Below, piece by piece: positions 8,429 through 16,883 of a DNA stretch of 39,573 nucleotides. Numbering within the stretch: the first letter of the stretch is position 1; the number at the start of each line of letters is the position of its first letter. Under the pieces are notes generated by a model. It was not told the DNA's origin, did no database searches, and saw only the letters and a program-made list of their open reading frames with translations. The DNA is taken from assembly GCA_020024155.1 (NCBI GenBank), contig JAHHUE010000006.1, forward strand, positions 1 through 39,573, written 5' to 3'. This DNA comes from Oscillospiraceae bacterium (GTDB taxonomy: Bacteria > Bacillota > Clostridia > Oscillospirales > Ruminococcaceae). The position numbers were made by a program, and so were the translations under genes.

Positions 8429-9109
8429 CTACAATATAACATCTACAAATTTGTTTGCAGTAATACTGTCACTGGTAACAATGCATTCAAGAGCCATTAT
8501 TTCAACGCCCTTTGATTTTGCGTTTCTCAAAGCTTGTGCAAACTGTGGGTGTGTTTTTACATTAGGGGTGAAATACTTTACATCACTCATCTGAATTATA
8601 AAAAACAGATATGCTTTATAACCATTTTCAACACATTCACATAACTCTTGAATATGTTTTACACCTCTTTCAGTTGGTGCGTCAGGAAATAACACAACTC
8701 CGTTTTCTTCAAGAGTTACACCTTTAATTTCAACAAATATTTTATCGGTTTTTGTTTCAATATAAAAATCAAAACGACTGTTTCCAAAAGTGGTTTCCGG
8801 TTTTATAAGAGTTACATCTTTGAAAAAACCACTGTTTTCAACCCATTCGCCAAAAACTTTATTTGGTATTTGACTGTCCATATTTATAAGACGATTACCT
8901 TTATAAACACTTATCAAATCGTATTTTGTTTTTCTTTGAGGGTTGTCGCTTTGCCATAAGAAAATATCTGCATTATCTGTAAGTAATTCTCTGCAACGAC
9001 CAGTATTTTTTACATGTGCAACTTCTGTTTTGCCGTCCACCATAACATTTGCGATAAAACGGTTTGGACGGCTTATAAATTTTGCTTTTATTATATTTGT
9101 ATACTTCAT
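8429..9109 (-). CDS. sfsA: SfsA family DNA/RNA nuclease-like protein
   Basis: This 226-residue protein is SfsA, first described in E. coli as a sugar fermentation stimulation protein, and its fold contains a restriction-endonuclease-like core. Visible family blocks are RPNRFIANV, HVKNTGRCRELL, SRFDFYIETKTDKIFVEIKGVTLEENG and FPDAPTERGVKHIQEL. The F-E-I-K-G-V segment carries the PD-(D/E)xK-like acidic and lysine residues. Length equals the usual 225-240. The ATG lies two bases after the stop of the membrane protein gene, and I see no Shine-Dalgarno of its own, so translation is probably coupled to the upstream gene. Biological role remains uncertain in the family. Confidence 0.93.
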   Translation of the reverse strand: MKYTNIIKAKFISRPNRFIANVMVDGKTEVAHVKNTGRCRELLTDNADIFLWQSDNPQRKTKYDLISVYKGNRLINMDSQIPNKVFGEWVENSGFFKDVTLIKPETTFGNSRFDFYIETKTDKIFVEIKGVTLEENGVVLFPDAPTERGVKHIQELCECVENGYKAYLFFIIQMSDVKYFTPNVKTHPQFAQALRNAKSKGVEIMALECIVTSDSITANKFVDVIL

Positions 9110-9111
9110 AT

Positions 9112-10521
9112 TTATTTTGATTTATTGAGTTTTGTTTTTATAAATTTTGTTGCTTGTATAAGAGCTGTAATATAAGCATATAAAGCAATACAGTCAAATG
9201 TAGAAACAGCTCCAAATAAATATTCTCTTACAATAGGTGTTGCGATAACACCAGGGATTATGCCACAAATTATAAATATAAGAGGTATTGGCAGAAACAT
9301 AAGAAATCTTCTAATAGATGATTTTCTAATACCAGCAGGAAGTCTTTTAATATGCATAACCATAAATACAGCAAGTAAAATGGTTATTATATGGCTTGTA
9401 AGTTTTACATAATAATATCTGCCGTCATTAAGAAAAATATTTATAACTGAAAATTTTACACTGTTAAAAAGTGCTGTAAAGCCTTTTTTTATGTATGAAC
9501 CTATAAAGAAAGCAGGATGTGAAGCAATTGCGTTAAAATAAGCTTTTTTAACTGCCTTGATGTATGCAGGACTTTCTATACCTATATAATATCCTTCTTT
9601 AACATTATAGAGTAAATCTTCTCTGTCTATATAACCGTATCCGTCAGCATATTCAAGCCCCAGTGGGTTTTCTTCCCAACCAAGACCGATATACATAGAG
9701 TGCCAAGGACCTTTAATTGGAAGGCTCTCAGGCTGATGAGTTGCAGATTGATAAATGTTTGGAATGGTAGATGTGAAAAATCCGTTTGCAAAAACTGTTA
9801 GAAAACAGATACATAATCCGATAATAACAGGTTTAATATTTTTTTCTTTTATAGCAGGGTAAATAAGTTTAACAACCATAAGAATAATAAGGCTGATTAT
9901 AACAGCAAGACCTGCATTTGCACGGAAAACATTTCCAACACCAATTACACCAAGCAACAAAGTTATCCAAATCCAGTTGGATTTTTTCCATTTGTCACGG
10001 AATAAGAAATAGAGTATAGGCAAGCTTAAATATGTTGTCCAACCACCAATCCAGTAACTGTCGCTTAAAAGGTATAGACTGAATGGATTGTATAGTTTGA
10101 AAAACAGTATACTGAGTATAGATACATAAACATTACCAGTAATTTTATAAAAAATAGAAGGGAATAATGCTATACAAGACCACACCATAACTAACTGAGT
10201 ATAGAAAAATGTGTACATTGTATCAAAACCGGCAAAAACACCTAGATGTGATAAATAAAAATACATACTTGCGTTATGGTCATATAAACGATGCAAACCG
10301 GTGTAAAGACCTGTTTTTCGCATTTCGTTCATAAATAAGTCAAGCCACTCAACCCTTAAAGACATATAGTAGTCTTCAAGATATCCCAAAGGATGTGCCA
10401 TTCTTGTTGTTTTTACAAGAATATAACTAAATACACAACCATAAAGAATTAGCAACAAATATGTAAGCTGAGTTTTATATTTGAAACTTTCTCGTGGTTT
10501 CAATTTTACTATATCATTCAT
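9112..10521 (-). CDS. Polytopic membrane protein, possibly GT-C glycosyltransferase-like
   Basis: This 469-residue protein has roughly ten to eleven membrane helices: one near residues 20-38, a cluster from about 100 to 250, and three near the C-terminus (about 375-460). A large extracytoplasmic loop (about residues 250-350) is rich in Tyr, Trp and acidic residues and ends in a helical region with SHPAFFIGSYIKKGFTALF. This layout resembles GT-C fold glycosyltransferases and related unclassified membrane proteins of Firmicutes, but the first loop lacks a clear family DD/DE signature, so I do not assign a reaction. The start has GGAG eight bases upstream. It lies 27 bases downstream of the ABC-F gene and two bases upstream of sfsA, so the three probably form one transcript. 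Confidence 0.75.
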   Translation of the reverse strand: MNDIVKLKPRESFKYKTQLTYLLLILYGCVFSYILVKTTRMAHPLGYLEDYYMSLRVEWLDLFMNEMRKTGLYTGLHRLYDHNASMYFYLSHLGVFAGFDTMYTFFYTQLVMVWSCIALFPSIFYKITGNVYVSILSILFFKLYNPFSLYLLSDSYWIGGWTTYLSLPILYFLFRDKWKKSNWIWITLLLGVIGVGNVFRANAGLAVIISLIILMVVKLIYPAIKEKNIKPVIIGLCICFLTVFANGFFTSTIPNIYQSATHQPESLPIKGPWHSMYIGLGWEENPLGLEYADGYGYIDREDLLYNVKEGYYIGIESPAYIKAVKKAYFNAIASHPAFFIGSYIKKGFTALFNSVKFSVINIFLNDGRYYYVKLTSHIITILLAVFMVMHIKRLPAGIRKSSIRRFLMFLPIPLIFIICGIIPGVIATPIVREYLFGAVSTFDCIALYAYITALIQATKFIKTKLNKSK

Positions 10522-10548
10522 AGAATATTCTCCATAGATAATAACTGA

Positions 10549-12096
10549 TTAAATTATTTTTGTTGTCCAGTCTTCAAGGTTCCATATATCTGTAACAATA
10601 TCCTGATAAAATTCAGGCTCGTGGCTTACAAGAATAACAGTGCCTTTAAAATCTTTAATCGCTTTTGCAAGAGATTCTTTTGCCTGTATATCAAGGTGGT
10701 TTGTAGGCTCGTCAAGAACAAGAAGGTTCATAGCTTTTAGCATTATTGCACAAAGACGAACTTTTGCGTTTTCACCACCGGAAAGAACTTTACACTGTGT
10801 TTCAATATGCTGTGTTGTAAGCCCACATTTTGCCAAAACTCCACGAACAGCGGGGTTTGTCATTGATGGGTACATATCCCATATTTCATATAAAGCTGTT
10901 TTGTTTGATGCAATATGTTCCTGTTCAAAATATGCAGGTTCAGCGTAAAAGTCAAGCTCAACAGAACCACTGTATGCAGGGATAATTCCAAGCATTGTTT
11001 TTAAAAGAGTTGATTTGCCAAGACCATTTACACCTTTAATTGCAATTTTTTGTCCCCTTTCCACCACAAAATTTACAGGGCGTGTAAGTGGACTGTCATA
11101 TCCAAGAACAAGGTCTTTGCCCTCAACAACAATTTTGCCGGGAGCACGTGAATACTGAAACTCAAAGGTTGGTTTTGGCTTTTCTTTTGCAAGTTCAATA
11201 ATTTCCATTTTATCAAGTTTTTTCTGTCTTGATTTTGCCATATTACTTGTTGCAACTCTTGCTTTGTTTCTTGCGATAAAATCTTCAAGATGAGCAATTT
11301 CTTTTTGTTGCTTTTCGTATGCTTGTTCAAGCTGACGCTTTTTAAGTTCATACATAGCCATAAATTCATTGTAGTTGCCTTTGTATCTTGTCAATACTGC
11401 GTTTTCAATATGATAGATAACATTAGTAACAGCATTTAGAAACGGAACATCGTGGCTTACAAGCATAAATGCATTTTCATAGTTTTGCAAGAATGTTGTC
11501 AGCCAGCGAATATGGTTTTCATCAAGGTGGTTTGTAGGCTCGTCAAGAATGAGAATTGTAGGGTTTTCCAAAAGAAGCTTTGTAAGTAAAACTTTTGTTC
11601 TTTGTCCACCACTTAATTCTGTTACATCTCTGTTTAAACCTATTTCTCCAAGACCAAGACCGTTTGAGTATTCTTCTATTTTGGAATCTATTGTATAAAA
11701 ACCACTGTGGTCAAGAATATCTTGAATATCCCCAACATCTTCCATAAGCTGTGCCATTTCATCATCAGAACAATCAGCCATTTTGTTATACATTTCAAGC
11801 ATATCGGCTTCAAGTTCATACATATGCTTAAAAGCACCTCTGAGAACATCACGGATAGTTTGTCCTTTTTCCAAAACAGAGTGCTGGTCAAGATATCCAA
11901 CAGTAGCTCTTTTTGCCCAAGTTACTGTGCCTTCATCAGCAGGTGTTTTACCAGTAATAATATTTAAAAATGTTGTTTTGCCTTCACCATTTGCACCAAC
12001 AAGACCTATATGTTCACCTTTTTTCATACGGAATGATGCGTTATCTAATATTTGTCTTTCACCATATCCGTGAGTAACATTTTGTACATTTAACAT
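10549..12096 (-). CDS. ABC-F family ribosome-associated ATPase (YfmM-like)
   Basis: This 515-residue protein has two ABC ATPase domains and no membrane segments, the mark of ABC-F translation factors that bind the ribosomal E site. Domain 1 has GANGEGKTT (34-42), LSGGQ (about 158) and LDEPTNHLD (about 180). A charged linker (YEKQQKEIAHLEDFIARN and beyond, about residues 255-310) is the ribosome-probing arm. Domain 2 has GVNGLGKST (about 355), LSGGEN (about 437) and a second LDEPTNHLD. The beginning MLNVQNVTHGYGERQILDN resembles Bacillus YfmM. A longer reading to 12147 is rejected because GAAAGG sits nine bases before the ATG at 12096. A resistance role is possible for ABC-F proteins but nothing here argues for it. 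Confidence 0.92.
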   Translation of the reverse strand: MLNVQNVTHGYGERQILDNASFRMKKGEHIGLVGANGEGKTTFLNIITGKTPADEGTVTWAKRATVGYLDQHSVLEKGQTIRDVLRGAFKHMYELEADMLEMYNKMADCSDDEMAQLMEDVGDIQDILDHSGFYTIDSKIEEYSNGLGLGEIGLNRDVTELSGGQRTKVLLTKLLLENPTILILDEPTNHLDENHIRWLTTFLQNYENAFMLVSHDVPFLNAVTNVIYHIENAVLTRYKGNYNEFMAMYELKKRQLEQAYEKQQKEIAHLEDFIARNKARVATSNMAKSRQKKLDKMEIIELAKEKPKPTFEFQYSRAPGKIVVEGKDLVLGYDSPLTRPVNFVVERGQKIAIKGVNGLGKSTLLKTMLGIIPAYSGSVELDFYAEPAYFEQEHIASNKTALYEIWDMYPSMTNPAVRGVLAKCGLTTQHIETQCKVLSGGENAKVRLCAIMLKAMNLLVLDEPTNHLDIQAKESLAKAIKDFKGTVILVSHEPEFYQDIVTDIWNLEDWTTKII

Positions 12097-12137
12097 TGTA
12101 ATAAACCTTTCTTTGTAAAAAATTAGGTAACTAAATA

Positions 12138-12167
12138 ATTTTATCATATAAACAAGCCCAATATCAA
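12138..12167 (-). promoter_or_regulatory. Sigma-A promoter of the ABC-F operon
   Basis: On the minus strand TTGATA (12167-12162) and TAAAAT (12143-12138) are spaced by 18 bases, 42 bases upstream of the ABC-F start codon. Confidence 0.6.
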
Positions 12168-12213
12168 GGACAATAAAATACCATAGGCTAATGTTTAATT
12201 ACCATATAAAAAG

Positions 12214-12243
12214 TTGCAGTTAAGACGATAAATATGTTACAAT
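12214..12243 (+). promoter_or_regulatory. Sigma-A promoter of the flavoprotein-cmk-plsC-ispH operon
   Basis: TTGCAG (12214-12219) and TACAAT (12238-12243) are spaced by 18 bases, 45 bases before the flavoprotein start. It is divergent from the ABC-F promoter. Confidence 0.55.
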
Positions 12244-12287
12244 AGCAAAGTTAAGAACAAATAAAAATATTATTTTCTGAGGTGAAA

Positions 12288-13505
12288 ATGAAGGTTATTG
12301 TAATAGGCGGTGGCGCAGCAGGTCTTTTTTGCGCAGGCTTTATGACAGATAGTAACAATGTGACCATTATTGAACACATGGATGAATGTGGCAAAAAATT
12401 GCTTGTTACCGGTAAGGGACGCTGTAATGTAACTAACGACAGTGACGAAGAAACAATACTTAAAAATATACGCACAAACCCCAAATTTATGTTTTCATCT
12501 GTTTATCAGTTTCCACCTGCAAAGGTTATGGAATTTTTTGAATATATGGGTGTACCACTTAAAACAGAAAGAGGCAGAAGAGTTTTTCCAGTAAGCGATA
12601 GTGCTATGGACATTAAAAAAGCTTTGGAAAGACATTGCAAAAATGCAAAAATTATTCACGATGATGTTGAAAAACTTATCATAGAAGAAAACACAGTAAA
12701 AGGTGTTGTGCTTAAAAGCGGAAAACAGCTTTTTGCTGATAAAGTTATTGTTGCAACCGGTGGTTTATCTTATAAAAAAACAGGTTCAACAGGTGACGGA
12801 TACCGTTTTGCAAGACAAGCAGGGCATACTGTTGTAACTCCTACTGCAAGTCTTGTTCCACTTGTGGAAAACGGAAGTATGTGCAAAGAGATGATGGGAT
12901 TATCACTTAAAAATGTAAATCTTTCTCTTGTGTACAAAAATAAAAAAGTTTTCAGTGAGCAAGGCGAAATGCTGTTTACTCATTTTGGAATATCAGGGCC
13001 GTTGGTTTTGTCAGCTTCCTGCCATATAAAAGACAAAGAAATTCAGCAATATAAAGCTGTTATAGATTTAAAACCGGCTTTGACAAACGAAGTTTTGTAT
13101 AAACGTATTTGTGATGACTTTGAAAAGCTTCACAGCAAAAAAGCGGTAAACAGTCTTGAATGGCTTTTGCCAAAATCTATGATACCTGTAATGCTTAAAG
13201 TATGGGGGATAGATACAGAAAAATCCGTAAATCAGATAACAAGACCTGAAAGACTGAAACTGGTGGAACTGCTTAAAAACTTTGAAATTCCACTTAACTC
13301 AAAATATAAACTTGATATTGCAGTTATAACATCAGGGGGTGTAAGTGTAAAAGAAATTAACCCAAAAACAATGCAGTCTAAAATTTGTGACGGACTTTAT
13401 TTTATTGGTGAGGTTTTGGATGTTGATGCATACACCGGTGGTTATAATCTTCAAATAGCATTTAGTACAGCTTATGCTGCTGCTAAATCAATAAATGAAA
13501 TGTAA
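12288..13505 (+). CDS. BaiN/HI0933-family NAD(P)/FAD-dependent oxidoreductase
   Basis: This 405-residue flavoprotein belongs to the HI0933/YhiN/BaiN family, whose members bind FAD and are annotated as aminoacetone oxidase or bile-acid oxidoreductase. The N-terminal dinucleotide fold is VIGGGAAGLFCAG (residues 5-17). Family blocks follow: KKLLVTGKGRCNVTN, VATGGLSYKKTGSTGDGY, FTHFGISGPLVL, and near the end ITSGGVSVKEINPKTMQS and GEVLDVDAYTGGYNLQ, the last contributing to FAD binding. Start choice: the GTG at 12282 lies in the GAGGTG ribosome binding site, so the ATG at 12288 is preferred. Twelve bases separate it from cmk, and this flavoprotein-cmk order is seen in other Clostridia. Physiological substrate is unknown. 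Confidence 0.9.
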   Translation: MKVIVIGGGAAGLFCAGFMTDSNNVTIIEHMDECGKKLLVTGKGRCNVTNDSDEETILKNIRTNPKFMFSSVYQFPPAKVMEFFEYMGVPLKTERGRRVFPVSDSAMDIKKALERHCKNAKIIHDDVEKLIIEENTVKGVVLKSGKQLFADKVIVATGGLSYKKTGSTGDGYRFARQAGHTVVTPTASLVPLVENGSMCKEMMGLSLKNVNLSLVYKNKKVFSEQGEMLFTHFGISGPLVLSASCHIKDKEIQQYKAVIDLKPALTNEVLYKRICDDFEKLHSKKAVNSLEWLLPKSMIPVMLKVWGIDTEKSVNQITRPERLKLVELLKNFEIPLNSKYKLDIAVITSGGVSVKEINPKTMQSKICDGLYFIGEVLDVDAYTGGYNLQIAFSTAYAAAKSINEM

Positions 13506-13517
13506 AAGGAAATTGTT

Positions 13518-14189
13518 ATGAAAAATTATCGTATAGCATTGGATGGTCCATCAGGTGCCGGAAAAAGCACAATAGCAAAAAGACTTTCAGCAGAACTTGG
13601 ATTTGTATATGTTGATACAGGTGCGATGTATCGCACAATAGGTCTATACTGTTTGCAGAACAATATAGATACAGCAGATGAACAAAAAGTAAGCTCTGTT
13701 TTGCCAAAAATTAAGATTGAGCTTAAATATGTGGACGGAGAACAGAGAATTATTCTTAATGGAGCAGATGTTTCAAGCGAAATACGTATGAACGAAGTTT
13801 CAATGGCTGCAAGTAAGGTTTCTGCATATAAAGAAGTCAGAAAATTTTTGCTTGATGCTCAGAGAAATGTGGCAAAAGAACAAAGTGTTATTATGGACGG
13901 CAGAGATATTGGTACAGTTGTTTTGCCGGATGCAGAAATAAAAATATTTATTGTTGGAGATGCCACTGTAAGAGCAAAAAGAAGACATAAAGAGCTTTTG
14001 GAAAAGGGGCAGAATATATCTTTACAGGAAGTGTTGGAAGATATTATCACCCGTGACCACAATGATACAAACCGTGCAGAATCTCCTCTTGCTCAGGCTG
14101 ATGATGCAATTTTGCTTGATACAACATATAAAAACTTTGAACAGGCTTATGCATCTGTTTTGGAAATTGTAAAAAGTAAAATGTCGTAA
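13518..14189 (+). CDS. cmk: Cytidylate kinase
   Basis: This 223-residue enzyme phosphorylates CMP and dCMP with ATP, feeding CTP and dCTP synthesis in the cytoplasm. The P-loop is DGPSGAGKST (residues 9-18), followed by VDTGAMYRT and the NMP-binding insertion. DGRDIGTVVLPDA carries the CMP-contacting Arg and Asp, and the LID has RRHKELLEKG; TRDHNDTNRAESPLAQADDA is the C-terminal family block. Length matches the 220-230 standard. AAAAGGA lies seven bases before the ATG. It is the second gene of the operon, 23 bases before plsC. In many bacteria cmk lies next to rpsA, and here it is linked to the ispH-rpsA fusion two genes downstream. Confidence 0.96.
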   Translation: MKNYRIALDGPSGAGKSTIAKRLSAELGFVYVDTGAMYRTIGLYCLQNNIDTADEQKVSSVLPKIKIELKYVDGEQRIILNGADVSSEIRMNEVSMAASKVSAYKEVRKFLLDAQRNVAKEQSVIMDGRDIGTVVLPDAEIKIFIVGDATVRAKRRHKELLEKGQNISLQEVLEDIITRDHNDTNRAESPLAQADDAILLDTTYKNFEQAYASVLEIVKSKMS

Positions 14190-14212
14190 TAAAAAGTTAA
14201 GGAATATAAGAA

Positions 14213-14842
14213 ATGTTTTATGTTATAATGTTTTGCCTTGTAAGTGTTGCTTTTAGAATTATTTTTAATATCAAAGTTACAGGCAAAGAAATAATTGATA
14301 TGTATAAATCAAACGGCAGACCTTATGTGATTTGCTCAAACCATATTTCTATGCTTGACCCTATTTTTATAGTTATAGCAAGGGGCAAAGGGCGAAAGCT
14401 TTCAATTTTGGGTAAGGCAGAGCTGTTTAAAAACCCTATACTTTCGTGGATGTTTACTCATGTTGGTGTTATTCCTGTTGAAAGAGGTAAAGGGGACAAG
14501 GGCGTTATTGAAAAAGCTATGAACGATGTGAAAAATGGTTCAGGTATGCTTATTTTCCCAGAAGGTACAAGAAGTGGCTCAAATGAAATGGGCAAACTTA
14601 AAAGTGGTGCATTTATGATTGCAGCCGGCACAAGTGCCGATATTATACCTTGCCGTATTGTATACGATACAAAAAACGGTGATGCAAAATTATTTGGAAA
14701 AGTTGTTATCAATTTCGGAAAACCTCTTACAATAGAAGAAACCAAACTTGATAACGGCAGCCGTCAGCAGTTGAGAGAAACAAAGGTTATGCTTGAAAAT
14801 AGCCTTAATAATCTTTTGGAGGCATACTATGAACATAACTAA
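14213..14842 (+). CDS. plsC: 1-acyl-sn-glycerol-3-phosphate acyltransferase
   Basis: This 209-residue membrane-associated enzyme transfers an acyl chain to lysophosphatidic acid to make phosphatidic acid. Motif I is SNHISMLDP, with H44 and D49 forming the HxxxxD catalytic pair. Motif III is LIFPEGTRS (about 113-121), and a GKAELFKNP block and VIPVERGKG lie between. The N-terminus has one hydrophobic helix (MFYVIMFCLVSVAFRIIF). Length is typical for short PlsC proteins. AAGGA lies upstream of the ATG. The last 14 bases overlap the start of ispH-rpsA, so the ispH ribosome binding site lies inside plsC and translation is likely coupled. Confidence 0.93.
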   Translation: MFYVIMFCLVSVAFRIIFNIKVTGKEIIDMYKSNGRPYVICSNHISMLDPIFIVIARGKGRKLSILGKAELFKNPILSWMFTHVGVIPVERGKGDKGVIEKAMNDVKNGSGMLIFPEGTRSGSNEMGKLKSGAFMIAAGTSADIIPCRIVYDTKNGDAKLFGKVVINFGKPLTIEETKLDNGSRQQLRETKVMLENSLNNLLEAYYEHN

Positions 14843-16784
14843 GGCAAAAACAGCAGGTTTCTGTTTTGGTGTTAAAAGAGCAGTTGACCTTACATATAAT
14901 TTGGCAAGAGAAGGCAAAAAAGTTGCAACACTTGGAGAACTTATCCACAATAAACAGCTTGTTGCAGATTTGGAGAAAAATGGTGTTATAACACTTGAAA
15001 ATACTCAAATTCCACAAGGGTACGAAGTTGTGATACGCAGCCACGGAATACAGAAAAATATATACGATGAACTGAAAGCACTTGGCATTGTAACACATGA
15101 TGCAACCTGCCCTTATGTTAAAAAAATACATAACCTTGCAGAGAAGATTGCTTTGGAAGGTAGAACAATGTTGGTTGCCGGAGATGCAAATCACCCAGAA
15201 GTTCAAGGAATTGTGAGCTATTGCAGCACAGAAGTTGTTGTTTTTAAAGACCCAGAAGAGCTTGAAAAGTGGCTAAATTTGGATAAAAATGCCAATAAAC
15301 CCCTTGCCATAGTCGCTCAAACGACATATATACTCAAAAAATGGCAAGAAAGTTTAAATATCGCAAAAAAACTATGTACAAACTGCGAAATATTTGATAC
15401 AATATGTAGAGCAACACAGGAAAGACAAGCAGAGGCAGAAACTTTGGCTAAAAAGAATGATGCAATGGTTGTTATTGGTGGCAGACATTCGTCAAACACA
15501 CAAAAGCTTGTTGATGTGTGCAGAGCTTATTGCAAGACAATAAGTGTTGAAACTGGTAAGGAGCTCTCACCGGAGCTTTTTATAAATATTCAAAATGTGG
15601 GCGTCACAGCAGGTGCAAGCACCCCGGCGTTCATAATTCAGGAGGTACTTAATAACATGAGCGATATGAATCGTGACTTAGAAATGGACTTTGGAGCGAT
15701 GCTCGCAGAATTTGAAGGTTCTGAAGTAAAACTTCACAGAAATGCTGTTGTGAGCGCAGTTGTAGAAAGCGTTACAGCAAAGGAAGTTATCGTTTCCATT
15801 CCAAACTGTCGCTACACTGGTACAGTTAAAGCTAGTGAATTTAGCGCAGACCCAAGTGCAAGACTTGAAGATTTAGTGAAGAAAGGTGACGAGCTTAACC
15901 TCATCGTTATTAAAACTGACGACAATGCAGGCGAAGTACAGCTCTCTAAAAAGAGACTTGACGAACGCGAAGGCGAAGGCGTGGTTGAAGCTGCTGCACA
16001 ATCTGGTGAAGTTCTCACAGCAACAATCACAGAAGCAGTAAACGGTGGTCTCGTTGCATTTGTTAAAGGTGTTAGAGTATTTATTCCAAGATCTCTTGCA
16101 ACTGGCAGAAACGAAAATCTTGAAGACCTTGTTAAAACAAAACAAGACATCAAAATCATTGAATGCACAAGAGATGGCGGTAGAAGAAAAGTTATCGGTT
16201 CCATCAAAGCAGTTAAAGATGCTGCAAACAATGAACTCAGAGAAAAATTCTGGGCAGAAGTTGAAGAAGGCAAACACTACACAGGTACAGTTAAATCCCT
16301 TACAAGATACGGCGCATTTGTTGATATCGGTGGTGTTGACGGTCTTGTTCATCTCTCAGAAATCACATGGGAAAAAATCAAACACCCAGCAGAAGTTCTC
16401 ACAGTTGGCCAGACAATCGATGTATATGTAAAATCTTTGGATAGAGAAACAGGCAAAGTTAGCCTTGGTCATAAAAAAGAAGAAGATAATCCATGGGCAA
16501 AATTTGAAACAGAATACCCATTGGGTACAATCTTCACAGCAAAAGTTGTTTCCATCACAAAATTTGGTGCTTTTGTAAAAATTCTTCCAGGTGTTGATGG
16601 TCTTGTTCACATCTCTGAAATTTCTTATGACAGAGTTGAAGATCCAAACACAGTTCTTAAAGTTGGTCAGGAAGTTGAAGTTAAACTTATCGGCGTTGAC
16701 CTTGACGCAAAACGTGTAAGTCTTTCTATCAAACAGACAAAAGAAGCTCCAGTTAAAGAAGAAACAGAAGAAACAGCTGAATAA
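14829..16784 (+). CDS. ispH: 4-hydroxy-3-methylbut-2-enyl diphosphate reductase fused to ribosomal protein S1
   Basis: This 651-residue protein joins two enzymes of different processes. Residues 1-276 are IspH/LytB, the last step of the MEP isoprenoid pathway: the Fe-S ligands are C12 (AGFCFGVKRA), C94 (HDATCPYVKK) and C193 (FDTICRATQ), with NHPEVQG (E124) and RHSSNTQK for substrate binding. Residues 277-651 are an S1-like protein with four OB-fold S1 domains starting near residues 300, 390, 478 and 563; the last two carry the clear YGAFVDI/FGAFVKI and DGLVH(L/I)SEI motifs. The GGAGG six bases before the ATG at 14829 fixes the start, overlapping plsC by 14 bases. The same fusion is known in Clostridia. 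An AGGAGG and in-frame ATG at 15657 (M277) could release free S1. Codon use shifts toward C-ending codons after the junction. Confidence 0.95.
   Translation: MNITKAKTAGFCFGVKRAVDLTYNLAREGKKVATLGELIHNKQLVADLEKNGVITLENTQIPQGYEVVIRSHGIQKNIYDELKALGIVTHDATCPYVKKIHNLAEKIALEGRTMLVAGDANHPEVQGIVSYCSTEVVVFKDPEELEKWLNLDKNANKPLAIVAQTTYILKKWQESLNIAKKLCTNCEIFDTICRATQERQAEAETLAKKNDAMVVIGGRHSSNTQKLVDVCRAYCKTISVETGKELSPELFINIQNVGVTAGASTPAFIIQEVLNNMSDMNRDLEMDFGAMLAEFEGSEVKLHRNAVVSAVVESVTAKEVIVSIPNCRYTGTVKASEFSADPSARLEDLVKKGDELNLIVIKTDDNAGEVQLSKKRLDEREGEGVVEAAAQSGEVLTATITEAVNGGLVAFVKGVRVFIPRSLATGRNENLEDLVKTKQDIKIIECTRDGGRRKVIGSIKAVKDAANNELREKFWAEVEEGKHYTGTVKSLTRYGAFVDIGGVDGLVHLSEITWEKIKHPAEVLTVGQTIDVYVKSLDRETGKVSLGHKKEEDNPWAKFETEYPLGTIFTAKVVSITKFGAFVKILPGVDGLVHISEISYDRVEDPNTVLKVGQEVEVKLIGVDLDAKRVSLSIKQTKEAPVKEETEETAE
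15640..15659 (+). promoter_or_regulatory. Internal Shine-Dalgarno and ATG at the ispH-rpsA junction
   Basis: AGGAGG (15640-15645) precedes by 11 bases an in-frame ATG (15657-15659) that encodes M277, exactly where the IspH domain ends and the S1 part begins. A second in-frame ATG follows three codons later. This could start a separate 375-residue S1-like protein. Confidence 0.55.
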
Positions 16785-16797
16785 TTCTAATAAATTT

Positions 16798-16834
16798 AGT
16801 GTCTTTATGCTTTTGTGTAAAGACACTTTTTTAT
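16798..16834 (+). terminator. Intrinsic terminator of the ispH-rpsA operon
   Basis: AGTGTCTTTA (16798-16807) pairs perfectly with TAAAGACACT (16818-16827) over a 10-base loop, followed by a T-run. It ends the flavoprotein-cmk-plsC-ispH-rpsA transcript. Confidence 0.88.
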
Positions 16835-16883
16835 GCTTTAAATACAGTAAATAAATGTTAGTAAATAAAATTGACGATATTAA

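Noticed and set aside
10549..12096. ABC-F protein as an antibiotic-resistance gene
   Set aside because: It resembles the housekeeping YfmM-like group and has no resistance-type leader; nothing supports a resistance call.
14829..16784. Fused ispH-rpsA as a frameshift or assembly error
   Set aside because: The frame is continuous with complete domains on both sides, and the same fusion is known in Clostridia.
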